From PWPS01 sp964573145 (lineage in GTDB: Bacteria > Patescibacteriota > Minisyncoccia > Minisyncoccales > PWPS01): a DNA stretch of 19,794 nt. Where the stretch lies: assembly GCA_964573145.1 (NCBI GenBank), contig CAZNIM010000015.1, positions 1 through 19,794 on the forward strand. The letters run 5' to 3'. Below are positions 1-5,637 of this stretch, piece by piece. Positions within the stretch are counted from its first letter, which is position 1; each line of letters opens with the position of its first letter. Made by a program: the position numbers and the translations under genes. Below the pieces are notes generated by a model. It was given only the letters and a program-made list of their open reading frames with translations. It was not told the DNA's origin and did not search any database.

Positions 1-192
1 TCCGCTTGAGATTTGATATGATATAAGAGCGTTATAAAGCGTATTTATATGTGATTCTCTGGCTCCGTCTCTGGCTTGTGCGAATTGCTGCCCGGGATTG
101 ATGGCAACGATAACCGCTGCCGCCAAGATGGCGATTATTCCGATTACTATCAGTAACTCTATTAGAGTAAATCCTCTTTTTTTATACTTCAT
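1..192 (-). CDS. Type IV prepilin, 5' part (runs off left edge)
   Basis: The first 64 codons of a type IV pilin or pseudopilin are present; the rest lies outside the window. The ATG at 192 gives a short basic leader (MKYKKRG), then the class III cleavage motif G|FTLIE at residues 7-12. A hydrophobic helix (about residues 8-31) follows, then INPGQQFAQARDGARESHI. This is the layout cleaved and N-methylated by PilD and polymerised by the PilB/PilC machinery at the inner membrane. The segment from ARD to SYQ closely matches the protein encoded at the right edge (18840-19793), so the two are paralogues. An extended -10 promoter lies just upstream (223-251), indicating its own transcript. Without the C-terminal part I cannot say whether it is a plain pilin or also carries a FISUMP domain. 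Confidence 0.93.
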   Translation of the reverse strand, partial: MKYKKRGFTLIELLIVIGIIAILAAAVIVAINPGQQFAQARDGARESHINTLYNALISYQISSG

Positions 193-222
193 TTTTTGAG
201 GTTTGCTTTTATAAACTGATTC

Positions 223-251
223 ATTATAGCAAAATGCTCAGCTTTTGAACA
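223..251 (-). promoter_or_regulatory. Promoter of the prepilin gene (extended -10)
   Basis: Read on the minus strand, a perfect TATAAT (228-223) is preceded directly by TGC (231-229), an extended -10. The -35 at 251-246 (TGTTCA) is weak, with a 17 bp spacer. Transcription would start near 216, leaving a leader of about 24 nt. It lies after the terminator at 309-340, so the pilin need not be read from the ncRNA promoter. Confidence 0.6.
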
Positions 252-305
252 GCTAATAATAACGGGTCTTATTTAATTTAGGTAAAATTTATTAGATTTA
301 AAGAG

Positions 306-470
306 ATAAAAAGACACCTCCCTTCCGGGAGATGTCTTTTATCGCACCTCGCTACTCATAAAAAATCTGAGTATTTTCCAAGTGGGTGCCTCAGCCTTAA
401 CCCACGGGTTAAGGATCATTTGTGGCTCCCTTAAGTGTTTATGTGTCAGACTTTATGTTAACGAGGTGCA
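306..470 (-). ncRNA. Stand-alone structured ncRNA, possibly 6S-like
   Basis: A consensus promoter (505-476) and an intrinsic terminator (340-309) bracket about 125 nt with no credible ORF. An 8 bp closing stem pairs 469-462 with 351-344. Inside it, a terminal stem pairs 430-424 (GGGAGCC) with 390-384 (GGCACCC), with one internal A/A mismatch. That stem encloses a perfect 9 bp hairpin (414-406 with 403-395, CCTTAACCC/GGGTTAAGG). On the 3' side of the open region is a 6 bp hairpin (373-368 with 358-353). Closing stem, large bubble with a small 3' hairpin, then terminal stem is the architecture of 6S RNA, the RNA polymerase-binding regulator. However, this RNA is shorter than the usual 180-200 nt and I cannot confirm conserved 6S sequence. 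SRP RNA, tmRNA and RNase P signatures are absent. The strand is chosen from the promoter and terminator; gene status is firmer than the 6S label. Confidence 0.72.
309..340 (-). terminator. Intrinsic terminator of the ncRNA
   Basis: The arms AAAAGACA (309-316) and TGTCTTTT (333-340) pair. After one C/A mismatch, CTCCC (318-322) pairs with GGGAG (327-331). On the minus strand the loop is GGAA and the hairpin ends in a run of five T. It starts four bases after the closing stem of the RNA at 344-469. The structure is nearly symmetric, so it could also stop plus-strand transcription. Confidence 0.85.
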
Positions 471-475
471 CTGTA

Positions 476-505
476 ATTATATCGCGTGTCCGATTGACTC
501 GTCAA
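476..505 (-). promoter_or_regulatory. Strong sigma70-type promoter of the ncRNA
   Basis: On the minus strand, TTGACG (505-500) and a perfect TATAAT (481-476) are separated by 18 bp. The predicted start (about 470) falls exactly at the 5' edge of the closing stem of the ncRNA. The -35 begins four bases after the stop codon of the adenylate kinase-like gene. Confidence 0.85.
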
Positions 506-508
506 GAG

Positions 509-1582
509 TTAAGATCTGCGTAAAATTTCAGCCAATTGCCCGATAAATGAAACGACGGCCGGGGGTGCCAAAAGGCTGTAACTTTCGACTCCCTCTTCAT
601 CCTCTATCGTCCATGGAATCTCTTCGGTCTCCACCTCTCCCTTCTCCTCGTTCCAGCTATGGACGTATTCCGGGGTGAGTTCATAATCGGAAACGTAATC
701 ATCGGCTTTATCCACCGGAATCGCGTTTCTGACCAACACCTTCGGTATTCCGTGTAAATTGAAAGCTTGCTTAATCAGCTTTTCATCCAAATCGAGTCTT
801 TCTCTGAGCGGTTCGATTCCCTTTTCATCACCTTCTTTCCTGACCATTTTAACTTCTTTACAGTCGGGATTATCACAAATTAAGTTGAACTCATCCTCCT
901 CCTTGTCGTATTCCACTTTGGAAGTCGGAAGAAGCTTTAAGTTTCTTGAGGTGTTGCACTCGGGGCAAATTCTTCTATATTTTATCCTTTCGTCGATAAT
1001 CGTCTCCGGAACGTCGATAAGAGCGAAAATATCGACATCGTCTCTGTACCCGATTAGGTCTCGGAAAAAGAGAGAGTAGCTGATTTGGTCCATATTTCTG
1101 GGAAATCCGTCGATAAACAAAACCTTTCTTCCTCTCTTGGCGATCTCTCTTTTAATCAAAGTTAAAATCAAGGGAGTGGGCAGCAGTGATTCGGTGCTTC
1201 TTCCTTCCAGTCTGGCAATAACTTCATCGATCTCAATCCAACCTCGGTAATTGTCTTCCAAAAACTTGATTAAGTCTTCTCTTTTTTTCTCATCTTTGAG
1301 CTCTTCGTCAACTTCTCTGATCATATCTCCGACCGAGAAGTGTTCAACCTTGTCTTTTCCGATCGCATCGGCAACCATCTTGGAATAGGTTCCTTTCCCG
1401 GCACTCTTTTTTCCCAAAAGATAAACCACAAAGGTGTTATTCTTCAAAAACTCCTTGATGTCTTCTATATCCTTACCCGATTTGAATTCAAAATACTTTT
1501 TTCTTTCTTTCGGGTCGGAAAGATCGAATTCACGATCGTCCTCAACTTTTGTTTTGTAAATTGGAAATTCTACTCCTTTCAT
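509..1582 (-). CDS. adk: Adenylate kinase-like nucleoside monophosphate kinase, oversized
   Basis: This is a P-loop NMP kinase that would transfer phosphate from ATP to AMP or a related NMP in the cytoplasm. Numbered from the ATG at 1582 (357 aa), it shows the Walker A loop GKKSAGKGT at 57-65, the NMP-binding segment FSVGDMIRE near 82, and DGFPRNMDQ at 158-166. The LID has Cys pairs 206/209 (CPEC) and 236/241, which look zinc-binding. A GTG at 1591 could add three residues; neither start has a clear Shine-Dalgarno. Normal Adk is about 215 aa. Here about 50 residues precede the P-loop and some 100 acidic residues follow the LID, with no domain I recognise. The substrate is therefore less certain than the fold. 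It sits 48 bases downstream of the LOG gene and is probably co-transcribed with it. Confidence 0.82.
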   Translation of the reverse strand: MKGVEFPIYKTKVEDDREFDLSDPKERKKYFEFKSGKDIEDIKEFLKNNTFVVYLLGKKSAGKGTYSKMVADAIGKDKVEHFSVGDMIREVDEELKDEKKREDLIKFLEDNYRGWIEIDEVIARLEGRSTESLLPTPLILTLIKREIAKRGRKVLFIDGFPRNMDQISYSLFFRDLIGYRDDVDIFALIDVPETIIDERIKYRRICPECNTSRNLKLLPTSKVEYDKEEDEFNLICDNPDCKEVKMVRKEGDEKGIEPLRERLDLDEKLIKQAFNLHGIPKVLVRNAIPVDKADDYVSDYELTPEYVHSWNEEKGEVETEEIPWTIEDEEGVESYSLLAPPAVVSFIGQLAEILRRS

Positions 1583-1630
1583 TTTTTTCACCGGTATCTT
1601 TAATACTCGGTCATTAAGCTTAATAACTTC

Positions 1631-2326
1631 TTATTTTCTTCTTAAGGGTTTTCCTTTTTTAATAACCTCCAGAGCCTCTTCCGGAGTATCGACCACTTTA
1701 ATCAAGTCCAAATCCTCCTGACTTATCGTTTTATATTCATCTCGCAAACAGTCGGCGCACCAATCTATTAGCGGCTGCCAATAATCCTTACCGACGGCGA
1801 CTATCGTTACCGGTTGAGGTAATTTTTTAGTCTGAATCATAGTCAACATCTCAAAAAGCTCATCCAAAGTTCCGAATCCACCGGGAAAAAATACATAGCC
1901 GTACGAAGCGTAAGAAAGCATCACTTTTCTGGTAAAAAAGTAGTGAAATCCGACTGATTCACCGAGATAACCGTTCGCCTTTTCCCCTTCGTCTTTAAGC
2001 TGAATATTTATACCGATCGAACGACCGTCATTTTCATAAGCGCCCCTGTTGGCCGCTTCCATTATTCCCGGACCGCCACCGGTTACTACGGCATAATCCT
2101 CTGCAACCAAAAGCTTGGCTAATTTCCGCGCTTTTTCATAATGCGGATTATCTTCATCGAATCTACTGGATCCAAAAAAAGAGACCGATTTATCAAAATC
2201 GGCGACGAATTGAAATCCTTCAACGAACTCGGCCATTATCCTGAAAATTCTCCAGTGAAAAGTCTCTCTGAAATCTTTTTCCGGAAATGGAAAGTATTCT
2301 TCTTCAAAATTTTCTTTATCTTTCAT
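1631..2326 (-). CDS. LOG family protein (Rossmann-fold, nucleotide-5'-monophosphate hydrolase type)
   Basis: This 231 aa protein has both hallmark motifs of the LOG (LONELY GUY)/TIGR00730 family: GGGPGIMEAANRGA from residue 83 and PGGFGTLDE at 148-156. LOG enzymes cleave the N-glycosidic bond of nucleoside 5'-monophosphates, and plant and some bacterial members release free cytokinins. In bacteria the natural substrate is often a plain NMP or is unknown. The PGGxGTxxE motif with its catalytic Glu is intact, so the protein is probably active. The first 45 residues are an extra charged and aromatic helix region seen in longer family members. A promoter lies directly upstream (2351-2378), and the adenylate kinase-like gene follows on the same strand. 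That suggests a nucleotide-handling pair. No cytokinin role is implied. Confidence 0.92.
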   Translation of the reverse strand: MKDKENFEEEYFPFPEKDFRETFHWRIFRIMAEFVEGFQFVADFDKSVSFFGSSRFDEDNPHYEKARKLAKLLVAEDYAVVTGGGPGIMEAANRGAYENDGRSIGINIQLKDEGEKANGYLGESVGFHYFFTRKVMLSYASYGYVFFPGGFGTLDELFEMLTMIQTKKLPQPVTIVAVGKDYWQPLIDWCADCLRDEYKTISQEDLDLIKVVDTPEEALEVIKKGKPLRRK

Positions 2327-2350
2327 ATTTTCTTTTAATTTAGTTTTACT

Positions 2351-2378
2351 ATTTTATCATTTTTAAGCTCTTTTTCAA
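2351..2378 (-). promoter_or_regulatory. Promoter of the LOG gene
   Basis: On the minus strand, TTGAAA (2378-2373) and TAAAAT (2356-2351) are spaced 16 bp apart, each one base from consensus. They lie in the 64 base gap after the metallo-beta-lactamase gene, about 25 bases before the LOG ATG. Confidence 0.6.
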
Positions 2379-2390
2379 CTTATTGAAATA

Positions 2391-3257
2391 TTAATCCAAA
2401 ATAATCTCCAAGCTGCCACTTGAAAAAGTTTTATGAATATCCGCTCCCGAATTTTTCAAAGTCTCCATCGTCTCTCGATGAGGATGTCCGTATCTGTTAT
2501 CTTTTCCGGCGCTTATCACGACCAGTCCGGGAGAAACTCGCTCAATGAAAATTTCCGAACTGGAGGTGCTCGACCCGTGATGTCCGGCTTTTAGAATTTC
2601 CGAGGGAAGATCCATCACTCGACACCACTCTTTTTCAATCTCCTCACACTCCTTTTCCCATTTTAACAGCTGCTCTTCTTGCTTTTTGTATGCGTCGCCG
2701 GTAAAAAGAACCGCTCCGCTATCATAAACCAATCTGTTAATTACCGATCCTTCATTGAGATCATCGGTAAAAACATAATCCGCGGGCGGAAAAAGAACAT
2801 CCAAGTACCCTTCTCCCAAATCTATCCGTTGTCCCTTGGCTGCAATTTTAACTTTGTGATCTTCTATCAACTCGGCCCATTCGTTATAAATTAAAGTGTC
2901 CGCCTCTTGCCCGTTCCATAAGATCTTATCGACTCTGTATCTTCTTAAAACCTCAACCAATCCGGAAAGGTGATCGGCGTGAGCGTGAGTCAAAATTACC
3001 AAATCTATTCTTCGATCCCAAAAGGGAATTTCCGAAGAGAGCTCCGGTAATATCTTTTGACCCGGCCCTCCGTCAATAAGTATTCGGTGCCCTTCGGCGG
3101 TACTGATAAGCGCCCCGTCTCCCTGTCCGACATCGAAAAACAAAACTCTCGAAGTGGGATCCTCCCGCAAATCAAAGACAATAAGTAAAGCGATCAAATT
3201 GAATAAAATTAAAAGAAGAAGAGCCGATGCCTTTATTCTTTCTTTATCTTTGGTCAT
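2391..3257 (-). CDS. Membrane-anchored ComEC-type metallo-beta-lactamase hydrolase
   Basis: This 288 aa protein has one N-terminal membrane segment (about 11-28) followed by an MBL-fold domain of the ComEC/Rec2 C-terminal type. Visible motifs are DVGQGDG (42-48), IDGG (61-64), the metal ligand motif HAHADH (91-96), GD (187-188), GHHGSS (225-230) and GHPH (257-260). In full ComEC this domain follows the membrane channel and is thought to degrade one DNA strand during uptake. Here the competence channel is absent, so it is a free-standing, single-span version. Such proteins are common in CPR and Gram-positive genomes and of uncertain substrate (nucleic acid or nucleotide). With the helix as signal anchor, the catalytic domain would face outside. 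All metal ligands are present. An A-rich leader precedes the ATG and there is no Shine-Dalgarno. Confidence 0.9.
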   Translation of the reverse strand: MTKDKERIKASALLLLILFNLIALLIVFDLREDPTSRVLFFDVGQGDGALISTAEGHRILIDGGPGQKILPELSSEIPFWDRRIDLVILTHAHADHLSGLVEVLRRYRVDKILWNGQEADTLIYNEWAELIEDHKVKIAAKGQRIDLGEGYLDVLFPPADYVFTDDLNEGSVINRLVYDSGAVLFTGDAYKKQEEQLLKWEKECEEIEKEWCRVMDLPSEILKAGHHGSSTSSSEIFIERVSPGLVVISAGKDNRYGHPHRETMETLKNSGADIHKTFSSGSLEIILD

Positions 3258-3294
3258 TATCTTATTCTATAAAAAAAAGGGGGATTATAAAACC

Positions 3295-3316
3295 AAAAAC
3301 CACCGTGGTCGGGTGG
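3295..3316 (-). terminator. Intrinsic terminator after the DUF5679 gene
   Basis: CCACC (3300-3304) pairs with GGTGG (3312-3316) around a seven base loop. On the minus strand the hairpin is followed by TTTTTGGTTTT. It lies 30 bases past the DUF5679 stop codon and before the metallo-beta-lactamase gene, separating the two units. Confidence 0.75.
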
Positions 3317-3345
3317 CTTTTGGAAGTAGAGAAAACTCTTAGAAA

Positions 3346-3507
3346 CTAGTCGGCTTTTCCAAGAATCCTGAACATCTTAGTTCCACATTCAGGACATTTT
3401 CCGGAAAGAGCTCTTCTTTTGGTTCCTCCCTTTCCCTTCATGATAACCTCTTCTTCGTTCTCCATTTCTCTTTTAGCTTTGCATTTTACACAATATGCTT
3501 CAGACAT
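3346..3507 (-). CDS. Small DUF5679 zinc-ribbon protein (53 aa)
   Basis: The gene encodes 53 residues from the ATG at 3507 to a TAG. It opens with MSEAYCVKCKAKREM and has a second knuckle, CPECGTKMFRILGKA, near the end. The two CxxC pairs (residues 6/9 and 38/41) should bind one zinc. The opening and the C-terminal GTKMFRI block match the DUF5679 family as I know it; members are short, of unknown function, and widespread in CPR and Chloroflexi. Several lysines and arginines between the knuckles (KGKGGTKRR) would suit RNA or DNA contact, which is inference. It has its own promoter, a leader of about 100 nt and its own terminator, so it is monocistronic. That, plus family-like cysteines, makes it a real gene despite its size. 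Confidence 0.92.
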   Translation of the reverse strand: MSEAYCVKCKAKREMENEEEVIMKGKGGTKRRALSGKCPECGTKMFRILGKAD

Positions 3508-3546
3508 GATGATTAGAAGTTTGATTAACTCTGCCGACCTTTATTT

Positions 3547-3571
3547 CTGAAATCAGTTTTAACTGAAATCA
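3547..3571. repeat. Direct repeat and palindrome in the DUF5679 leader
   Basis: CTGAAATCA occurs twice (3547-3555 and 3563-3571), 16 bases apart. The junction forms the 14 bp inverted repeat TCAGTT-TT-AACTGA (3553-3566). It lies in the untranslated leader between the promoter (3610-3637) and the ATG at 3507. It could be an operator or a small RNA hairpin; no function is known. Confidence 0.5.
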
Positions 3572-3609
3572 AGGATAAATTTGAACTCAATTTAACCTAA
3601 CTTGAGCTC

Positions 3610-3637
3610 ATTATAGCGAACGCTAAGAAAAAATCAA
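3610..3637 (-). promoter_or_regulatory. Promoter of the DUF5679 gene
   Basis: On the minus strand, a perfect TATAAT (3615-3610) has TTGATT (3637-3632) 16 bp upstream; the -35 overlaps the thiI stop codon. A 12 bp palindrome, TAGCGAACGCTA (3614-3625), covers the spacer and the start of the -10, where a repressor could bind. Confidence 0.6.
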
Positions 3638-4788
3638 GTTAAAACCTCTTTATTTTTAATACAATTGCTCTTTTCCTTTTCGATATCGAGCCCTTTTTCG
3701 ACTTCAATCACCCTCTTTAAGTTGGTCCCGGTGTCGGGTGACCGAGGATTAAAAAGCGTGCAACAATCCTCATCGGGTAAAATCGATACCGGATAAGTTC
3801 CAATCTCTCGGGCGATTTCCATTATCTCTCCTTTATTTTCTCCTATCAACGGTCTTAAAATCGGCAAATCGACCGCTCGATCGGTAACAGCGATATTGGA
3901 CATCGTTTGTGAAGAAACCTGTCCCAGACTCTCACCGGTAACCAAAGCTTCCGCATTCAGGTTGTCAGCCACCTTCTCGGCGATCTGAAGCATCAATCTT
4001 CTATAGAATATTATCCGCAAGCTTTCCGGAACTTCTAATCGAATCTTTTTTTGAACCTCTCCGAAAGGGATAAGAATCAATCTGCTTTCCGGAGAATATT
4101 CTTTCAAAATCGAAAAGAGTTTTTTGGCCTTGTTTATCGATGCCTTTGAAACCGTCGGATAAGCGTGAAAATGAACAAAATCAAGCAGAAGACCTCTCTT
4201 CATCATCTTAAAAGCGGCCACCGGAGAATCTATTCCTCCGGAAAGAAGCAATGCCGCCCTACCCGAAGATGAAACCGGCAACCCTCCGTAACCTCTGATT
4301 TTATCAAAATATAAAAAACTACCCTTCTCGGTTACTTCGATAAATAGATTGAGGTCAAAATCTTCAAGATTAACATTCCATCCAAAATGATTAACAATGA
4401 AAGCGCCCACTTCTCGGTTAATTTTTACCGATGTGGATGGAAATGATTTATCACCTCTTTTAGTGGTCACCCGAAAACTTGCAACCTCTTCTTTTTTTTC
4501 AGACAATGCTCGACCGGCCAACTCTTTTATCTTTTCGATATCACTTTCAGTTTTATATGCAAAAGAAAAGTAAGCGATGCCGAACACTTTTTTGAGTGCT
4601 CTTTCAACCTCCTCTTTTTTTGCCTTTGTAGTCAGCTCTACGACAATTCTCCCTCTTTTTCTTTCCACTTTTTTAAAGGAATCTTTTTTCAGTGCTCTTT
4701 CAATATTAAAAACCAGCTTCTTTTCAAAAAAGCGTCTGTTTTTTCCTTTTAATCCGATTTCCGAATAGTGACAAATAACGTAATTCAT
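3634..4788 (-). CDS. thiI: ThiI, tRNA 4-thiouridine synthase, without rhodanese domain
   Basis: This 384 aa enzyme adenylates U8 of tRNAs and accepts sulfur to make s4U. The N-terminal ferredoxin-like and THUMP region (about 1-165) starts MNYVICHYSEIGLKGKN, typical of the family. The PP-loop SGGIDSP is at 183-189, and TGESLGQVSSQT lies near 284-295. Cys342/343 in DEDCCTLF correspond to the conserved catalytic Cys region (Cys344 of the E. coli enzyme). The E. coli protein has a C-terminal rhodanese domain (482 aa in total). Here the chain ends about 40 residues after the CC motif, as in the short Bacillus type, so sulfur probably comes directly from a desulfurase. It is the last gene of the iscR operon and its ATG overlaps the DUF1858 stop by ATGA. 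IscS in the same operon is the obvious sulfur donor. Confidence 0.95.
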   Translation of the reverse strand: MNYVICHYSEIGLKGKNRRFFEKKLVFNIERALKKDSFKKVERKRGRIVVELTTKAKKEEVERALKKVFGIAYFSFAYKTESDIEKIKELAGRALSEKKEEVASFRVTTKRGDKSFPSTSVKINREVGAFIVNHFGWNVNLEDFDLNLFIEVTEKGSFLYFDKIRGYGGLPVSSSGRAALLLSGGIDSPVAAFKMMKRGLLLDFVHFHAYPTVSKASINKAKKLFSILKEYSPESRLILIPFGEVQKKIRLEVPESLRIIFYRRLMLQIAEKVADNLNAEALVTGESLGQVSSQTMSNIAVTDRAVDLPILRPLIGENKGEIMEIAREIGTYPVSILPDEDCCTLFNPRSPDTGTNLKRVIEVEKGLDIEKEKSNCIKNKEVLT

Positions 4789-4979
4789 TCTTCTAATTCT
4801 TGAAGTATCGCCTCAAGATCAAGGTCGTACTTTTCAGCTACTTGCCCTATTTGAAGATCTTTCACCTCCAAAGCGGCCATCGGACAGCCCAAGCAAGGAA
4901 CTTGATGTTTGCTCAAGACCTCTCTTCCTTTCGGGTGATTTAAAATCTCTTCAATTGTCGAATTTTTATCTATTTTCAT
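4785..4979 (-). CDS. DUF1858 redox-disulfide domain protein (64 aa)
   Basis: This 64 residue protein matches the DUF1858 / TIGR03980 family, named for its association with hybrid cluster protein. It starts KIDKNSTIEEIL and has the signature PCLGCPMA, with the CxxC at Cys29 and Cys32, followed by a helical acidic tail. The family's biochemical role is not settled; a thiol/disulfide or persulfide relay is usually assumed from the CxGC motif. Its start overlaps the end of the DsbA-like gene by 14 bases and its stop overlaps thiI (ATGA), so it is translationally coupled to both. Between a cysteine desulfurase operon and ThiI, a role as a sulfur or electron relay to ThiI is a reasonable guess. I see no direct proof. 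Confidence 0.88.
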   Translation of the reverse strand: MKIDKNSTIEEILNHPKGREVLSKHQVPCLGCPMAALEVKDLQIGQVAEKYDLDLEAILQELEE

Positions 4980-5628
4980 CCAATTTTATATCTATTATTT
5001 GTTTATAATCTTCATAACTCCTAAGTCCGGAAAGTTCAACATCGTCTATTATTATATGCGGAGTCCCGGTAACCCCCAAATCGTTAGCCTCTTCCAGTCC
5101 GGAAACAATCGTTTCCATGTATCGCTCATCACTTAAACAGTTTTCGAAATCTTCCCGGTCGAGACCAATCGTATCGGCGATACTGAAGAGAGTTTCTTCG
5201 TTAAAATCTTCCATTCGAGAGTAGAGTAAATCTTGATACTCCCAATACGAATCATCGGCACAATAGGGAGCTCTATAAATCGGGTCGGAAGGATTTCCCA
5301 AATCGCGATAAACATAGAGTAGATCACCGGTATCGATATAATCCTCTTTCAGTTGTGGGAAGACATTTTCCTTGAACCGAACACAATACGGACAATAATA
5401 ATTGGAATAATTAACCATTACCACCGGCGCCTCCGGATCTCCTAAAGTAGCTCCTCTTCCCAGATCAACCAAGTCGAGCGGGTTTCCGTTTTCAACCATC
5501 TGATTTTCTCCTTTCAAAGCCTCTCTTTCATTCAAGATATCGATCGTTCCGTTTGTCGCGTAAATCGCCAATCCGATGACCGCCAAACCGACGGCCACAG
5601 CTATTAAATTTTTATTTATCTTTTTCAT
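4966..5628 (-). CDS. Membrane-anchored DsbA-like thioredoxin-fold oxidoreductase
   Basis: This 220 aa protein has an N-terminal signal anchor (about 8-25) and a low-complexity linker to residue 55. A DsbA/DSBA-like thioredoxin fold follows (BdbD/DsbA_4 type: GDPEAPVVMVNYSNYYCPYC). The active site is C79-P-Y-C82. The cis-proline loop is present near residues 192-196 (VTGTPH), and the inserted helical domain lies between them. Two further cysteines (in APYCADD and ENCLSD) could form a structural disulfide. It would act outside the membrane to make or rearrange disulfides in exported proteins. It lies 9 bases after mnmA inside the sulfur operon, an unusual place for an extracytoplasmic enzyme. 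The cysteine-rich pilin-FISUMP protein at 18840-19793 is a plausible type of substrate. No DsbB/VKOR partner is in the window. Confidence 0.9.
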   Translation of the reverse strand: MKKINKNLIAVAVGLAVIGLAIYATNGTIDILNEREALKGENQMVENGNPLDLVDLGRGATLGDPEAPVVMVNYSNYYCPYCVRFKENVFPQLKEDYIDTGDLLYVYRDLGNPSDPIYRAPYCADDSYWEYQDLLYSRMEDFNEETLFSIADTIGLDREDFENCLSDERYMETIVSGLEEANDLGVTGTPHIIIDDVELSGLRSYEDYKQIIDIKLDENR

Positions 5629-5637
5629 CTTTTTAAG

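Noticed and set aside
306..470. Riboswitch or attenuator controlling the prepilin gene
   Set aside because: A terminator follows the structured RNA and a pilin gene lies downstream, as in a riboswitch. However, the pilin has its own extended -10 promoter after the terminator, no alternative antiterminator pairing is visible, and the RNA is closed by a terminal stem. A stand-alone RNA fits better.
306..470. Plus-strand RNA in the same interval
   Set aside because: The hairpins are self-complementary, so structure alone does not give the strand. The consensus promoter and the terminator right after the closing stem both fit only the minus strand.
759..1079. Plus-strand frame opposite the adenylate kinase-like gene
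   Set aside because: It is low-complexity, serine-rich antisense of an acidic coding strand, with no recognisable domain.
1613..1624. Palindrome ATTAAGCTTAAT between the LOG and adenylate kinase-like genes
   Set aside because: A 12 bp AT-rich palindrome with no loop or T-run is likely by chance. It is neither a terminator nor an evident operator.
2391..3257. Full ComEC competence channel
   Set aside because: Only one membrane helix and the C-terminal metallo-beta-lactamase domain are encoded. No competence channel domain occurs in the gene or beside it.
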